DNA of 64,000 nucleotides from Erythroxylum novogranatense (taxonomy: Eukaryota; Streptophyta; Magnoliopsida; Malpighiales; Erythroxylaceae): assembly GCA_029891385.1 (NCBI GenBank), contig JAIWQS010000093.1:682001-746000 (forward strand). Reading direction: 5' to 3'. The position numbers and the translations under genes were made by a program. This document shows, piece after piece, positions 24,157-36,509 of the stretch; positions within the stretch are counted from its first letter, which is position 1; each line of letters begins with the position of its first letter. The notes under the pieces are model-generated. The model saw only the letters and a program-made list of their open reading frames with translations, was not told where the DNA came from and did no database searches.

Positions 24157-24585
24157 ATAAGTCATAAACTTTAAAAAATAAGTGAAACCTGCATGACTCC
24201 TCGGGTTAAACATCCCATGATCGTGGGAATTATCCTTGTGCTTCCCAGGATCATGGGTTAATATGACAGAAACTTTCTCTATTGATTTCTCGCAATCATG
24301 CGAAACATGCCCTTTCCCACAGTCGTGGGTTCTTATTCTTCGACAGCTCCACTTCTCTTCTTTTCTCTTGGACCTTAGCTCAATCACAAAGGTGTCCACC
24401 CGTCATTCCTACACTAAAATGATCAATTCTTGTCCTAAACCAACATCAAACACAAAAGAACAACCATGAAGACAAAACTAAGCAAAAAACACACAAAGCA
24501 AGTCTTGAAACACAATAATACTAACCTATTATGCAAGAAACATATGCCAAATACTTAGAGAAACACACACTAGTGCAAAAAAATC

Positions 24586-24850
24586 AATAGCCAAGAAAAG
24601 GGAAAAGGTAAGGAGATAGAAGAAGTAAAAGAAGACTACAAGCCTAAACTTCCATATCCATAAAGGGTGAGACAACATCAGCTAGACACTCAGTTTTCAA
24701 AATTTTTAGAAAATTTGAAAAAGCTTCAAATTAATTTGTCATTGGTGGAAGTCTTGGAGTGCAGGCCCAAGTATTTTGAAGTTTTTTAAAGACATGCTGA
24801 CACATAAATGCACTTGGGAGGATAATCAGATGGTAACCTTGAAAAGAATT
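24586..24850 (+). pseudogene. Athila/Tat gag-protease linker, 5' half
   Basis: From about 24693 the frame reads QFSKFLENLKKLQINLSLVEV, with CRPKYFEVF and a stop near KDML. Athila/Tat polyproteins have F-L-K-K-L-H-I-N-I-P and M-P-K-Y-A-K-F at this point between nucleocapsid and protease. The protein line is cut at 24850 by the long-LTR element and resumes at 34419 with MIATKLQNLGSLIIPC. The first 100 bases (24586-24690) show no clear similarity. Confidence 0.72.
24846..24850 (+). other. Left target duplication GAATT of the long-LTR element
   Basis: GAATT precedes TGTTGGACCC and recurs at 34414-34418 after the second LTR. Confidence 0.88.
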
Positions 24851-27800
24851 TGTTGGACCCCGAATTTTTGGTGAAAATTAGAATATTAAAATGAATTTAA
24901 GTGAGAAAGAAATTGGTGAAAAAAAATTATGAATTTAAGGAAATTTGATGAAATTAAGAAATAATTTATGAGAAAAGAATTGTTTAATTTTGAGGACTTT
25001 GAAATTTGAGTGAATTTCTATGGATTATGAGAAGAAAGTGGATGAGTTGATTGAAATGAAGTTAAATAGCAAGAATTAAAAAGAAAAAGTGTAAAATTTG
25101 AAGAATTTAGAAAGTTTGACTTTTGGAGATAAAATGTTTGACTTGAGAGTTGACTTTTTGATTTTAGGAGAATTTGAGAAAATGATCTTCTAGAAACTTG
25201 TAGATTATGTCAAGAGCTTTCTGTAGCCATAAAGTTTGATATTTTTCGATATCGGGAGTGAGAGTTATGATCAGTCAAAGTTCGCTCGGAGTTTGACTTT
25301 TTGAAGAAAAAGTTAACTTTTTGATTTAGACAAAATTCGAAAAAATGATGAACATGAAACTTGTAGCCTCTGTCGAGAGCTTTTCGTGGATATAAAGTTT
25401 GCTATTTTTCGATGTCGGGTTTGGGAGATATGATTTTCAGAAGATATGCTTTGTTTTGAAAATGTTATTAAGTATAGATTTGTGTATTCTATGCTTCGAG
25501 GCTACTCGTCATATGGATTTAGTCTGAATTAGAGTAAGTGGTATTACTGAAAGTTGTAGCTTGTATGTCGATCTTTCTGACTCCATAAAGTATGTAATTT
25601 TTCAATTTCGGGGCTAGGAGATATGATCTTTGGAAAATTCAGGTATAAGTATGTATTTGAAGTTTTGTGACTTGGTTTGAACTTCGACCCTTTTGTATTC
25701 TTTTGCTTATACATCCTTCGTCCGACATCCGATTGATTTGATTCTCGAAGCGTTGGATTCCTAAGACAATTACATTCATCTTTATGAAGAATTATGATTT
25801 TTAGGAGATTAAACGAAAAGAGATTGATTGAACCAAAGTAAGAGATGGGTTATAGGTTATAAGTTGGATAATTTTCTGAACATGGTTCAGTATTTTGTGA
25901 TTTTCGGGAGCTGTACAACTCCGATTGAGTTGATTCTTGAGGAAAAATAAAGTTAAGACATAGGGATACAACTCTTATGAAGGGATCGAAATTTAGTTTC
26001 ATCCCTAAGATTATTAATTTCTGGAATTAAATTCGCGTAATGTTCAGTCTCGGATTTTGTGAAGGTCCAATAGTATTTCGGCTATAACTTCTTTGTTTTA
26101 GATCCGAATTGAGCGCCGTCAGTCGCGTTGGATTCGTATGATCTAGAGGAAAAATTTTCAAGAAGAAAGTTTGTCCAAATTATTTTGTTTAGATTCTTGA
26201 AATCAGGTCGCAATGTATCAGTTTTTCAAATTCCTGCAGGGGCAATTTTGGAATTAGGCCAACAAGTGAGGGCAAAATGGTCATTTACCTTCCATTTTAA
26301 TGACGTGGCAGAAAACATAAGGGATTGTCGTTTTTACATCTGCAACTTACGAAATAAGTAGAAATGAAGAGAAGAAAATAGAAGAAAAGAAGAAGAGAGG
26401 GAAAGAAGAAGAAGCTTACTAAGAATGGAGAGAAGAAGAAGAAGGAAGGGATTTTATGGGTTTTCTTAGAGATTTTCGTGGTTTCCAAGAGCAAAGAGGA
26501 GGAAGAAGAACATGGAAGCTTGCAACATGGTGAACCAAATTAGAGAGAGAAGGTAAGAGAGAAAGCTTGAGTTTTGAGTTTTGATTTGTTTGATGGTTGA
26601 TTAAGCTTGGAATGGTTATGAATTTAGCTTATCTATGATTATTTGAAGAGATTAGACTATGGTTATGTTTAATTTTGGTTATGGAAGATTCTAGAGAGAA
26701 AGCTTAGTGAAGAAGATGATGAATAGTAAAATTTGGGGTTTTGAAATTGTTGCTTTAGATGGCTTCAATTAGTGATGAATTTGAGATATCCTAAGTTAAT
26801 TTTGATGTTTATGCTTTAGGTGAAGTTTAATTTGAAAAATTGTAAATTGGGGTTTAGGCTTAATTTGGAATTTGGGATTTTCCCAAATTTTGTGAATTAA
26901 TGGTGTAGAATCATCAATAATAGCATGAATTGATGAAATATGGAATCAATTTTGAAGAAATTATGTTTTATGATATTGAATTTGTGTAAATTGGTTTAGC
27001 CAATTTTGAAAATTGGGAATTTTCAAAATTGGAGATTGAAATAGCTTGAATATGAGAGGAATTGATATTTCTTAAGTTCAATTTGAGAAATTAAGTTAAT
27101 TATGATATTGAATTTGATTGGATTAGTTTAGGTTCAATTTGTAATTTGGGGTTTTGAAATTAGTGATGTAACTATCTTGAATTAGTAAGAATTGATGACT
27201 TAAGCATCAAATTGAAGGATTAAGTTATTTATGAGATTAAATTTTGGATGAAATTGATTTAGGAATTTTCAATTGGAAGGAAGAAAGGAGAAAAGGTCAA
27301 ATCAAGCATTGGACAAGATGCTAGCATGGATATGAGGTGGGTAGTATATTTATTTATTGAATTATAAGCTAAATGTGAATTTTTGAAAATTAAAGAAAGC
27401 AAAATTTGATTTTTGATAAATTATTATGGATAAAAATGTTTGAAAAAGGATGTAAATGTTTGAAATTATGATTTCAAAGGAGTAAAATGAGTTTTAGAAA
27501 ATACAAGACTTATGAATTTCATGGTTTTCAAATTATGTGATTTATGATTTGAATGATTTAAAGAATTAGTGCATATATTGTGATGCATATGTGATTTACG
27601 TGAATTGCATTAGATTGATTATGTGCAATTATGTGGATATATGCTTGTGTCATCTATGACACAATTTGATGATATGAGTTGAAAAAAGTAAAAAAAAAAA
27701 TCAAGATTTTCGAAAAGTGCCTTCGGGCAATTTGAATTCCGTTTTCGTTATGTGTTAAGTAGGTTTGGTCAGGTCCTTTTGTGAGTCAGCGTTGTCTCTA

Positions 27801-29255
27801 CCTGTTTAAGCCTTCTCCCGGCTGCCCGCTAGTGGCATAGGAGTTCCGATCTCGGACTCCCTCTGCTCATTGGTCTTGAGAATCGCTTGAGGAATGTGCA
27901 GTACGTCATGTTAGGACCGAACCAAACCAATTCTGATGTGTTATGTGTTTTTAATTTGATTATGATGTGATACACTATGATGTGATGCATTCATGTTTAA
28001 GACTGTGCATGTTTTGAAAAAGGTTCGAGATTTTGAGAAACGAGAAAGTAAATTTTTCAAGCATGAAATTCCTGAAACTGGATATAAATGTTTTGAAACA
28101 AATGAGAAATTTTGAGAAAAATCTTAGAAAGTGTTGATGAAATTGAAAAGTTTGAAAATGAGTTTTTGGAGAAATTCTTAAATGGGAAATGTTTGAAAAG
28201 TTTGAAAAATAAAAGATTTTTCCGCTTATTGTTCAGTTTATAAATGTATTATCCACGAGCTTCCGAGCTCACCCCCCTTTCATCCCCATCTCCAGGTTTT
28301 CAATTAGGAGATCGGATGGAAGACGAGTATGATGTCGGCCCGATAGTTTTTATATGCTTTGTTTTATGTGTTATATTGGAGTTTAGTTTTGAAGTTGTGA
28401 AAAAGGTTTATGGATTATGTATTGCTTTTGTTTATGGCTTGAAAAGTCATCATGTAAATTATGATGTATTTCGGTTATGAGTTATGTATGGTGTGGAATA
28501 GATTTTGTACGTAAATTTGAATTGAGATGGATATAAATGGCAATTGGAATGTATATGAATGGCTTGTGTTTGAATTGTGAATATTTGAGTTGAGATGTAT
28601 TATGGATTGGAATGATGAAGTGTTTAGAACTAAGATTGTGTTTCTGCTGGTGTTTGAATGCCGGACGGGAGGTTCGATATTGCCTTGTGCTATTGGATTA
28701 TGTATTAGAAGTGTGTTTCTTTGGTTTTTTAATTTTTGGGCTGTCAAAATACAGCCGTTATGCTGCCGAAATTTCGATAAAATGGGTTTAAAGAAATGAG
28801 TTTGGGGAGTTATATGATTGTATAAGAAATGATTAAGATGAATTAAGTGAATTGAAATTGGTGAGGATGAGTTTCCAAAAAGGGAATTGTATGGAATGGT
28901 TATGATTTGAATGAGATTGATTAAAGAGAAAAGGAATGAATAAGGGGGAAAAAAAATTTATACCGGATTTGAAATGTCGTAAGGTTTCCAACGCGATGAG
29001 TTTGCTATGCTTCATGTTTGAAACGGATGTCGGTGTTTGTTTCAGTTTGATTATTTTGATTCGCATTCGATTCGGAATTCTGCCTTTCGAGTTTCTCCGC
29101 TTTGTTATTCGTATTTCTGATGCTCAATTTTCCGAGTATTCGTTTCGCTCCGATGATGCGATTTGTATTCCGATTAGCGATTTCTCGCTGTTCGATTTTC
29201 TGTCTTTCCGTTCCGTTTTTCAGTTGGGATCCGATTCCCGGATCGGGTTCCAATA
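24851..29255 (+). repeat. 5' LTR of the LARD-like element (4405 bp)
   Basis: It starts TGTTGGACCCCGAAT and ends GGGTTCCAATA. Short frames inside shift between the two LTR copies and are not genes. Landmarks: repeated GAAACTTGTAG...ATAAAGTTTG modules (25190-25640), an AAG/GAA-rich zone (26360-26570), the block CCCGCTAGTGGCATAGGAG (about 27826-27845), and a hairpin at 28277-28322. Confidence 0.93.
28277..28322 (+). other. Predicted hairpin in the 5' LTR
   Basis: CTTTCATC (28277-28284) pairs with GATGGAAG (28315-28322), enclosing ATCTCC/GGAGAT. It corresponds to 22694-22738 in the solo copy. Confidence 0.6.
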
Positions 29256-30021
29256 TTTATGATATCAGAGCCCAGTACTATGGTCTTAACTGGGCATAGA
29301 AGATTGATGAGAGTATGTAAGGATAAAAATTAAATTTGTGAGAATGTTAAAGCCCAGTATTATGATCATACTTGGGCATTATGGTTATTAAGAATGAATT
29401 TAGTAATTGTCTGAGTGAGTGAGGTTAAGAACTTTGATTGATTTTGGGTGTGTGTAAATGAACTTGAGATTTGAAGTTCATGATGGCGATTTGATTTTGT
29501 ACATGCAATTATGAGATGAGATTAAGGTTAAGAATTATGTTTGATTTAGGTTTATGATTATGAATTTGAGATTAGAATTTCTTGGTGAATTTGGAAGAAC
29601 CTAATTGATTGTTTGATTTAGATGGATTGTGAAAATGGAAATTTAGATTTGAATTACATGATGAATTTAGAGGAATTGATTTCGAATATGCATATGTGAG
29701 ATGAAAATTCTGAAGAATGAGATAAATTGATAGAGAAATGTGTATAGAAATTCAAAGGATTAAGTGAAATGGTGATTTTGGTCCATATGAAGAGTCATTA
29801 CGACGTGGACCATTGATTTGTTTAAAATGTTAAGGAAAAATGTTAAAGAATATGGAGTTGTAGAACTAGTGAGTTTGATATGATGTTGGATGGAGTAATT
29901 GATTCAAGAATTGAGAAATTATGAAGAGATTGAGAAAATATTATGAGAAGGAATTAGATACGAAATATTATGTTCTTAAGTGTGAATTTCGAGGACGAAA
30001 TTCTTTTAAGAGAGGGAGAAA
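29256..30021 (+). other. Non-coding interior of the LARD-like element
   Basis: TGATATCAGAGCCC (about 29260-29273) is a slightly altered tRNA-Met primer site. It lies in a stretch that repeats: GCCCAGTACTATGG...CTGGGCAT and, about 85 bp on, GCCCAGTATTATG...TTGGGCAT. Each repeat has arms that can pair (GCCCAGT with ACTGGGC). The rest is AT-rich with no protein similarity. TTCGAGGACGAAATTC (about 29987-30002) and AAGAGAGGGAGAAA (about 30008-30021, polypurine tract) close it. Confidence 0.85.
30008..30021 (+). other. Polypurine tract of the LARD-like element
   Basis: AAGAGAGGGAGAAA directly precedes TGTTGGACCCC, the usual plus-strand primer arrangement. Confidence 0.85.
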
Positions 30022-33000
30022 TGTTGGACCCCGAATCTTTGGTGAAAATTAGAATATTAAAATAAATTTAAGTGAGAAAGAAATTGGTGAAAAAATTATG
30101 AATTTAAGGAAATTTGATGAAATTAAGAAATAATTTATGAGAAAAGAATTGTTTAATTTTGAGGACTTTGAAATTTGAGTGAATTTATATGGATTATGAG
30201 AAGAAAGTGAATAAGTTGATTGAAATGAAGTTAAATAGCAAGAATTAAAAAGAAAAAGTGTGAAAATTTGAAGAATTTAGAGAGTTTGACTTTTGGAGAT
30301 AAAATGTTTGACTTGATAGTTGACTTTTTGATTTTGGGAGAATTTGAGAAAATGATCTTCTAGAAACTTGTAGATTATGTCAAGAGCTTTCTGTAGCCAT
30401 AAAGTTTGATATTTTTCGATATCGGGAGTGAGAGTTATAATCAGTCAAAGTTCGCTCGGAGTTTGACTTTTTGAAGAAAAAGTTGACTTTTTGATTTAGG
30501 CAAAATTCGAGAAAATGATGAACATGAAACTTGTAGCCTCTGTCGAGAGCTTTTCGTGGATATAAAGTTTGCTATTTTTCGATGTCGGGTTTGGGAGATA
30601 TGATTTTCAGAAGATATGCTTTGTTTTGAAAATGTTATTAAGTATAGATTTGTGTATTCTATGCTTCGAGGCTACTCGTCGTATGGATTTAGTCTGAATT
30701 GAAGTAAGTGGTATTACTGAAAGTTGTAGCTTGTATGTCGATCTTTCCGACTCCATAAAGTATGTAATTTTTCGATTTCGGGGCTAGGAGATATGATCTT
30801 TGGAAAATTCAGGTATAAGTATGTATTTGAAGTTTTGTGACTTGGTTTGAACTTCGACCCTTTTGTATTCTTTTGCTTATACATCCTTCGTCCGACATCC
30901 GATTGATTTGATTCTCGAAGCGTTGGATTCTTAAGACAATTACGTTCATCTTTATGAAGAATTATGATTTTTAGGAGATTGACTGAACCAAAGTAAGAGA
31001 TTGGTTATAGGTTATAAGTTGGATAATTTTCTGAACATGGTTCAGTATTTTGCGATTTTCGGGAGCTGTACAACTCCGATTGAGTTGATTCTTGAGGGAA
31101 AATAAAGTTAAGACATAGGGCTACAACTCTTATGAAGGGATCGAAATTTAGTTTCATCCCTAAGATTTTTAATTTCTGGAATTAAATTCGCGTAATGTTT
31201 AGTCTCGGATTTTGTGAAGGTCCGATAGTATTTTGGCTATAACTTTTTCGTTTTAGATCCGAATTGAGCGCCGTTGGTGGCGTTGGATTCGTATGATCTA
31301 GAGGAACAATTTTTAAGAAGAAAGTTTGTCCAAATTATTTCGTTTAGATTCTTGAAATCAGGTCGCAATGTATCAGTTTTTCAAATTCCTGCAGGGGCAA
31401 TTTTGGAATTAGGCCAACAAGTGAGGGCAAAATGGTCATTTACCTTCCATTTTGATGACATGGCAGAAAACATAAGAGATTGTCATTTTTACATCTGCAA
31501 CTTACAAAATAAGTAGAAATGAAGAGAAGAAAATAGAAGAAAAAGAAGAAGAGAGGGGAAAGAAGAAGAAGCTTACGGCAATGGAGAGAAGAAGAAGAAG
31601 GAAGGGGATTTTATGGGTTTTCTTAGAGATTTTCGTGGTTTCCAAGAGCAAAGAGGAGGAAGAAGAACATGGAAGCTTGCAACATGGTGAAATCCGAAAT
31701 TAGAGAGAGAAGGTAAGAGAGAGAAAGCTTGAGTTTTGAGTTTTTGATTTGTTTGATGGTTGATTAAGCTTGGAATGGTTATGAATTTAGCTTATCTATG
31801 ATTATTTGAAGAGATTAGACTATGGTTATGTTTAATTTTGGTTATGGAAGATTCTAGAGAGAGAAAGCTTAGTGAAGAAGATGATGAATAGTGAAATTTG
31901 GGGGGTTTTTGAAATTGTTGCTTTAGATGGCTTGAATTAGTGATGAATTTGAGATATCCTAAGTTAATTTTGATGTTTATGCTTTAGGTGAAGTTTAATT
32001 TGAAAAATTGTAAATTGGGGTTTAGGCTTAATTTGGAATTTGGGATTTTCTCAAATTTTGTGAATTAATGGTGTAGAATCATCAATAATAGCATGAATTG
32101 ATGAAATATGGAATCAATTTTGAAGAAATTATGTTTTATGATATTGAATTTGTTTAAATTGGTTTAGGCCAATTTTGAAAATTGGGGATTTTCAAAATTG
32201 GAGATTGAAATAACTTGAATATGAGAGGAATTGATATTTCCTAAGTTCAATTTGAGAAATTAAGTTAATTATGATATTGAATTTGATTGAATTAGTTTAG
32301 GTTCAATTTGTAATTTGGGGGTTTTGAAATTAGTGATGTAATTATCTTGGAATTAGTAAGAATTGATGACTTAAGCATCAAATTGAAGGATTAAGTTATT
32401 TATGAGATTAAATTTTGGATGAAATTGATTTAGGAATTTTCAATTGGAAGGAAGAAAGGAGAAAAGGTCAAATGAAGCATTGGACAAGATGCTAACATGG
32501 ATATGAGGTGGGTAGTATATTTATTTATTGAATTATAAGCTAAATGTGAATTTTGAAAATTAAAGAAAGCAAAATTTGATTTTGATAAATTATTATGGAT
32601 AAAATGTTTGAAAAAGGATGTAAATGTTTGAAATTATGATTTCAAAGGAGTAAAATGAGTTTTAGAAAATACAAGACTTATGAATTTCATGGTTTTCAAA
32701 TTATGTGATTTATGATTTGAATGATTTAAAGAATTAGTGCATATATTGTGATGCATATGTGATTTACGTGAATTGCATTAGATTGATTATGTGCAATTAT
32801 GTGGATATATGCTTGTGTCATCTATGACACAATTTGATGATATGAGTTGAAAAGGTAAAAAACAAGATTTTGAAAAGTGCCTTGAGCAATCAATTCAGTA
32901 TTAGTTATGTGTTAAGTGGGTTTGGTCAGTCCTTTTTTGAGTCAGTTGTCTCTACTGCTTAAGCCTTCTCCCATTTGCCCGCTAGTGGCATAGGAGTTCG

Positions 33001-34413
33001 ATCTCGGACTCCCTACATTCCACCGCCTGTAACCGCATTATGCAGAATGTGCGATGACGTCTGTTAGACCTAACCAAACCAATTCTAATGTGTTATGTGT
33101 TTTTAATTTGATTATGATGTGATACACTATGATGTGATGCATTCATGTTTAAGGTATGCATGTTTTGAAAAGGTTCGAGATTTAGAGAAGCGAGAAAGTA
33201 AATTTTTCAAGCATGAAATTCCTGAAACTGGATATAAATGTTTTGAAACAAATGAGAAATTTTGAGAAAAATCTTAGAAAGTGTTGATGAAATTGAAAAG
33301 TTTGAAAATGAGTTTTTGGAGAAATTCTTAAATGGGAAATGTTTGAAAAGTTTGAAAAATAAAAGATTTTTCCGCTTATTGTTCAGTTTATAAATGTATT
33401 ATCCACGAGCTTTCGCGCTCACCTCCCTTTCATCCTCATCTCCAGGTTTTCAATTAGGAGATTGGATGGAAGACGAGTATGATGTCGGCCCGATAGTTTT
33501 TATATGCTTTGTTTTATGTGTTATGTTGGAGTTTAGTTTTGAAGTTGTGAAAAAGGTTTATGGATTATGTATTGCTTTTGTTTATGGCTTGAAAAGTCAT
33601 CATGTAAATTTATGATGTATTTCAGTTATGAGTTATGTATGATTGTGGAATAGATTTTGTACGTAAATTTGAATTGAGATGGATATAAATGGCAATTGGA
33701 ATGTATATGAATGGCTTGTGTTTGAATTGTGAATATTTGAGTTGAGATGTATTATGGATTGGAATGATGAAGTGTTTAGAACTAAAATTGTGTTTCTGCT
33801 GGTGTTTGAATGCCGGACGGAAGGTCCGATGTTGCCTTGTGCTATTGGATTATGTATTAGAAGTGCGTTTCTTTGGTTTTTTAATTTTTGGGCTGTCAAA
33901 ATACAAGTTATCTTGTCCAATTTTCGTAAAATTTCGTAAAATGGGTTTAAAGAAATGAGTTTGAGGAGTTATATGATTGTATAAGAAATGATTAAGATGA
34001 ATTAAGTGAATTGAAATTGGTGAGGATGAGTTTCCAAAAAGGGAATTGTATGGAATGGTTATGATTTGAATGAGATTGATTAAAGAGAAAAGGAATGAAT
34101 AAGAGGGAAAAAAAATTATACCGGATTTGAAATGTCGTAAGGTTTCCAACGCGATGAGTTTGCTATGCTTCATGTTTGAAACGAATGTCGGTGTTTGTTT
34201 CAGTTTGATTATTTCGATTCGCATTCGATTTTGAATTCTGCCTTTCGAGTTTCTCTGCTTTGTTATTCGTATTTCTGATGCTCAATTTTTCGAGTATTCG
34301 TTTCGCTCCGATGATGCAATTTGTATTCCGATTAGCGATTTCTCGCTGTTCGATTTTATGTCTTTCCGTTCCGTTTTTCAGTTGGGATCCGATTCCCGGA
34401 TCGGGTCCCAATA
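30022..34413 (+). repeat. 3' LTR of the LARD-like element (4392 bp)
   Basis: Close copy of 24851-29255. Differences are mostly single bases and small indels, but two short zones differ strongly (32870-33070 against 27715-27915, and 33903-33950 against 28748-28790). It ends GGGTCCCAATA. Confidence 0.93.
33427..33472 (+). other. Predicted hairpin in the 3' LTR
   Basis: Same fold as 28277-28322: CTTTCATC with GATGGAAG, and ATCTCC with GGAGAT. Confidence 0.6.
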
Positions 34414-34418
34414 GAATT
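34414..34418 (+). other. Right target duplication GAATT
   Basis: Exact copy of 24846-24850. Confidence 0.88.
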
Positions 34419-34880
34419 ATAATTCAATTATCTCAAGCATGATTGCTACAAAACTACAAAATCTAGGGAGTTTAATTATTCCATGTATTGTTGGTGGTTT
34501 TGAATTTTCTAAATATTTATGTGAATTAGGTGCAAGTATTAGCTTGATGCCTTTGTCTATTTTTAGGAAATTGGGACTAGGAGAGGTCAAGCCAACATCC
34601 ATGCTAATTCAACTTATAGATCAATCCATCAAGAGGCCATTTGGAGTTGTGTTGATAAAAGTGGATAAGTTTATCATTCTTATTGATTTTGTTGTGTTAG
34701 ATTTTGATGTTGATAAAAACTGTCAATTAATTTTAGGTGCCCTTTATGAATACTGGTAGGGCATTAGTTGATATGGATGAAGGAAAACTTGTTTTGAAAA
34801 TTAGTGATGAGCAGGTTGAATTTAACATTTCTAACTCAGATTCATCAAACTGTGGAGACATTATAGTCTCAAAATGATGA
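34419..34880 (+). pseudogene. Athila/Tat aspartic protease, nearly open
   Basis: The open frame 34439-34759 gives 106 residues. It opens with MIATKLQNLGSLIIPC, then CELGASISLMPLSIFRKLGLG, where the family has D-L-G-A-S as the catalytic aspartic-protease motif. Here the Asp position reads Glu (CELGAS), so the catalytic residue is changed. It goes on with VLIKVDKFIILIDFVVLDFD and ILGA. A one-base shift near 34740 breaks the usual I-L-G-R-P-F; the continuation is in another frame (PFMNTGRALVDMDEGKLVL). It is the 3' partner of the linker at 24586-24850. Confidence 0.85.
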
Positions 34881-35833
34881 CATCATTAGTGTCAAACTAT
34901 AGCAGCTGCACTGTGACCATATAGTGCCTATCTTTCCACTACTAAGACAATAGAGTAGGCACTATAACAGTTACTTTAACCATTTGCCAATTTCACAATT
35001 CATCGTATGAAATTCACTTAAAGTCATAAAATATGTATTTGTGTTCATACATGCAATTCATAACTTACCATCATTAAAAAGGTGTCAAAATCACAATTGT
35101 ATAATCATACTATACACATATGAACAATAATTATGCAAACAAATCATTTATGAAACTTGTAAGTTTTCTTTGGAATGCATTATGCTCAACTCTAAATTTC
35201 AATGTTCAACGATAACGATCCAATTCACATATAGTAAGTCCTATTTCATTTATTTCTAATTATTGAAAAGTTTCATACACATTTGAAAAGGTTCAAACAA
35301 GATTTAGTAACAATGAAAAATGAAAAAAAACCTCAAATAATGCAATTTGGGCCAAGCCCATGATGGTCTAAAAATAAACAGCCAATCAGTCCAAAAGCAA
35401 TTCACATAACAGACTCCAACTGTTCCTTACTATGCCTATAAAATCTTCTAGAAATTTGTTCCCCTACTGTCTAGTTACTATAGCGCTAAGCATGAGATAT
35501 AGATCAAATATCACAAAAGTGCTTCAAAATAGGGGCAGCAACAAATTACCATTTCCAATCCCAATTTCCAATGTCAATCCCAATTTCCAATGTCATCCCA
35601 TAAACCATTCCACATATAAATGAATCTTTGTACAAATTCAAATGTACACAAATATAGAAATTAGCTAAGTGAATTCCTAAACCTCAAAATTGACAAAGTA
35701 GGTCTTATATTGCCTTTTCCTTCCTTCCTTTTTGGCTTTGCTTGACTCACCAACTAGAAGCATCACAAACACACATCTCAATCCCATTTACAACCTTATA
35801 ATTTTTGTTCTTCATAAACAAAGTAATAAAAGA
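34881..35833. other. AT-rich stretch, nothing recognised
   Basis: About 950 bp, mostly A-rich on the plus strand, without a credible reading frame. It holds a short tandem CCCAATTTCCAATGTCA (about 35562-35597). It is likely decayed Athila/Tat 3' sequence or an older insertion, now the target of the solo B LTR. Confidence 0.4.
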
Positions 35834-35838
35834 TAAAG
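35834..35838 (+). other. Left target duplication TAAAG of the solo B LTR
   Basis: TAAAG precedes TATAACATCCC and is repeated at 39848-39852. Confidence 0.88.
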
Positions 35839-36509
35839 TATAACATCCCATCCCCATATTAAGGTTTATGACCTGAAATTTCAGTACATGCGAGCTCAAA
35901 GAGAAATTGAGATTTAGGGATGCATTTTCTTGCTCAAGCATCATGTTAGCATTTATACACATAAATACAGAATGTTTTCACATAAAAAAAAGTACATGCA
36001 TTCATTGACAACTTCCAGGTATAATTGATATTAAATGTGTTTTTATTGAAAATGAGGAGTAGAAGGAGTAGAAAGAGTGATCTTGGTATGAGTTGTAATA
36101 AGGAAAGATTTAGAAACAAGATTGGTAGTGATATGGAAAATATTCACTGAATATGTTTTAGTCATTTACCCAAAACGTTTTCTATAGTAATCCAAACGAG
36201 ATGATTCTTAATTTGGATTAAACTAGAGATATATGGCTACATTTTGTGTGAAGACATCGAATTTCAATTCTGTGTCTAAGAGTCTCAAATATTGTCATGA
36301 AGTAAAGAATTGGGTGCAGTGTTGGTGTATGAACGAAAAGTTTGTCTTCAGATTGTAGGGGCAAATTTGGGATTGATAAAGATAGATTTTAGCAAAGTTT
36401 CCTTCTGGAAAGTTGTAGATCTTTCTTTCATCTTTCCAAAGGTATAAAGTTTGTAAATTTTGGATATCGGAGTCAAAAGTTATACCTCTTATAAGTGGAG
36501 ACGTTCTGG

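Larger units (their letters stand above)
18781..24585 (-). repeat. Athila-like LTR, minus strand, split by a solo LTR
   Basis: 18781-19262 joined to 23669-24585 is the reverse complement of the LTR at 13383-14774. Shared phrases include the reverse of CTTAAGTTAATCCTAATTTA and of GGCATATGTTTCTTG. The right end (24585) corresponds to the LTR start. A solo family A LTR with an ATCTA duplication splits it. The palindrome zone near 24210-24330 is eroded to CATGATCGTGGG and CAATCATGCG types, and the TATA region has become an (AT)n run. Confidence 0.85.
24851..34413 (+). mobile_element. Non-autonomous LARD-like element, family A
   Basis: Two near-identical LTRs of 4405 bp (24851-29255) and 4392 bp (30022-34413) bracket only 766 bp of interior (29256-30021), with GAATT on both sides. 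No gag or pol frame exists. The interior keeps a primer site (TGATATCAGAGCCC) and, at its 3' end, the text TTCGAGGACGAAATTC. In Ty3/gypsy chromovirus-type elements this phrase closes the polyprotein just before the 3' LTR. It is therefore a deletion derivative of a chromovirus-like parent that moved with borrowed proteins. Both LTRs end in CAATA rather than CAACA. Confidence 0.92.

Noticed and set aside
24088..24399. 103-residue minus-strand frame ending in a Tyr-Ile run
   Set aside because: The run is a translation of the (AT)30 microsatellite, and the rest lies in an LTR with a palindrome zone. Not a gene.
28936..29262. 108-residue plus-strand frame in the LARD 5' LTR, and a 111-residue one at 23196-23531
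   Set aside because: The sister LTR (30022-34413) does not keep the same frame, and the solo copy differs. The residues look like random translation of AT-rich DNA.
33850..34224. 124-residue minus-strand frame
   Set aside because: The 5' LTR copy has the frame broken in two places. No family similarity.
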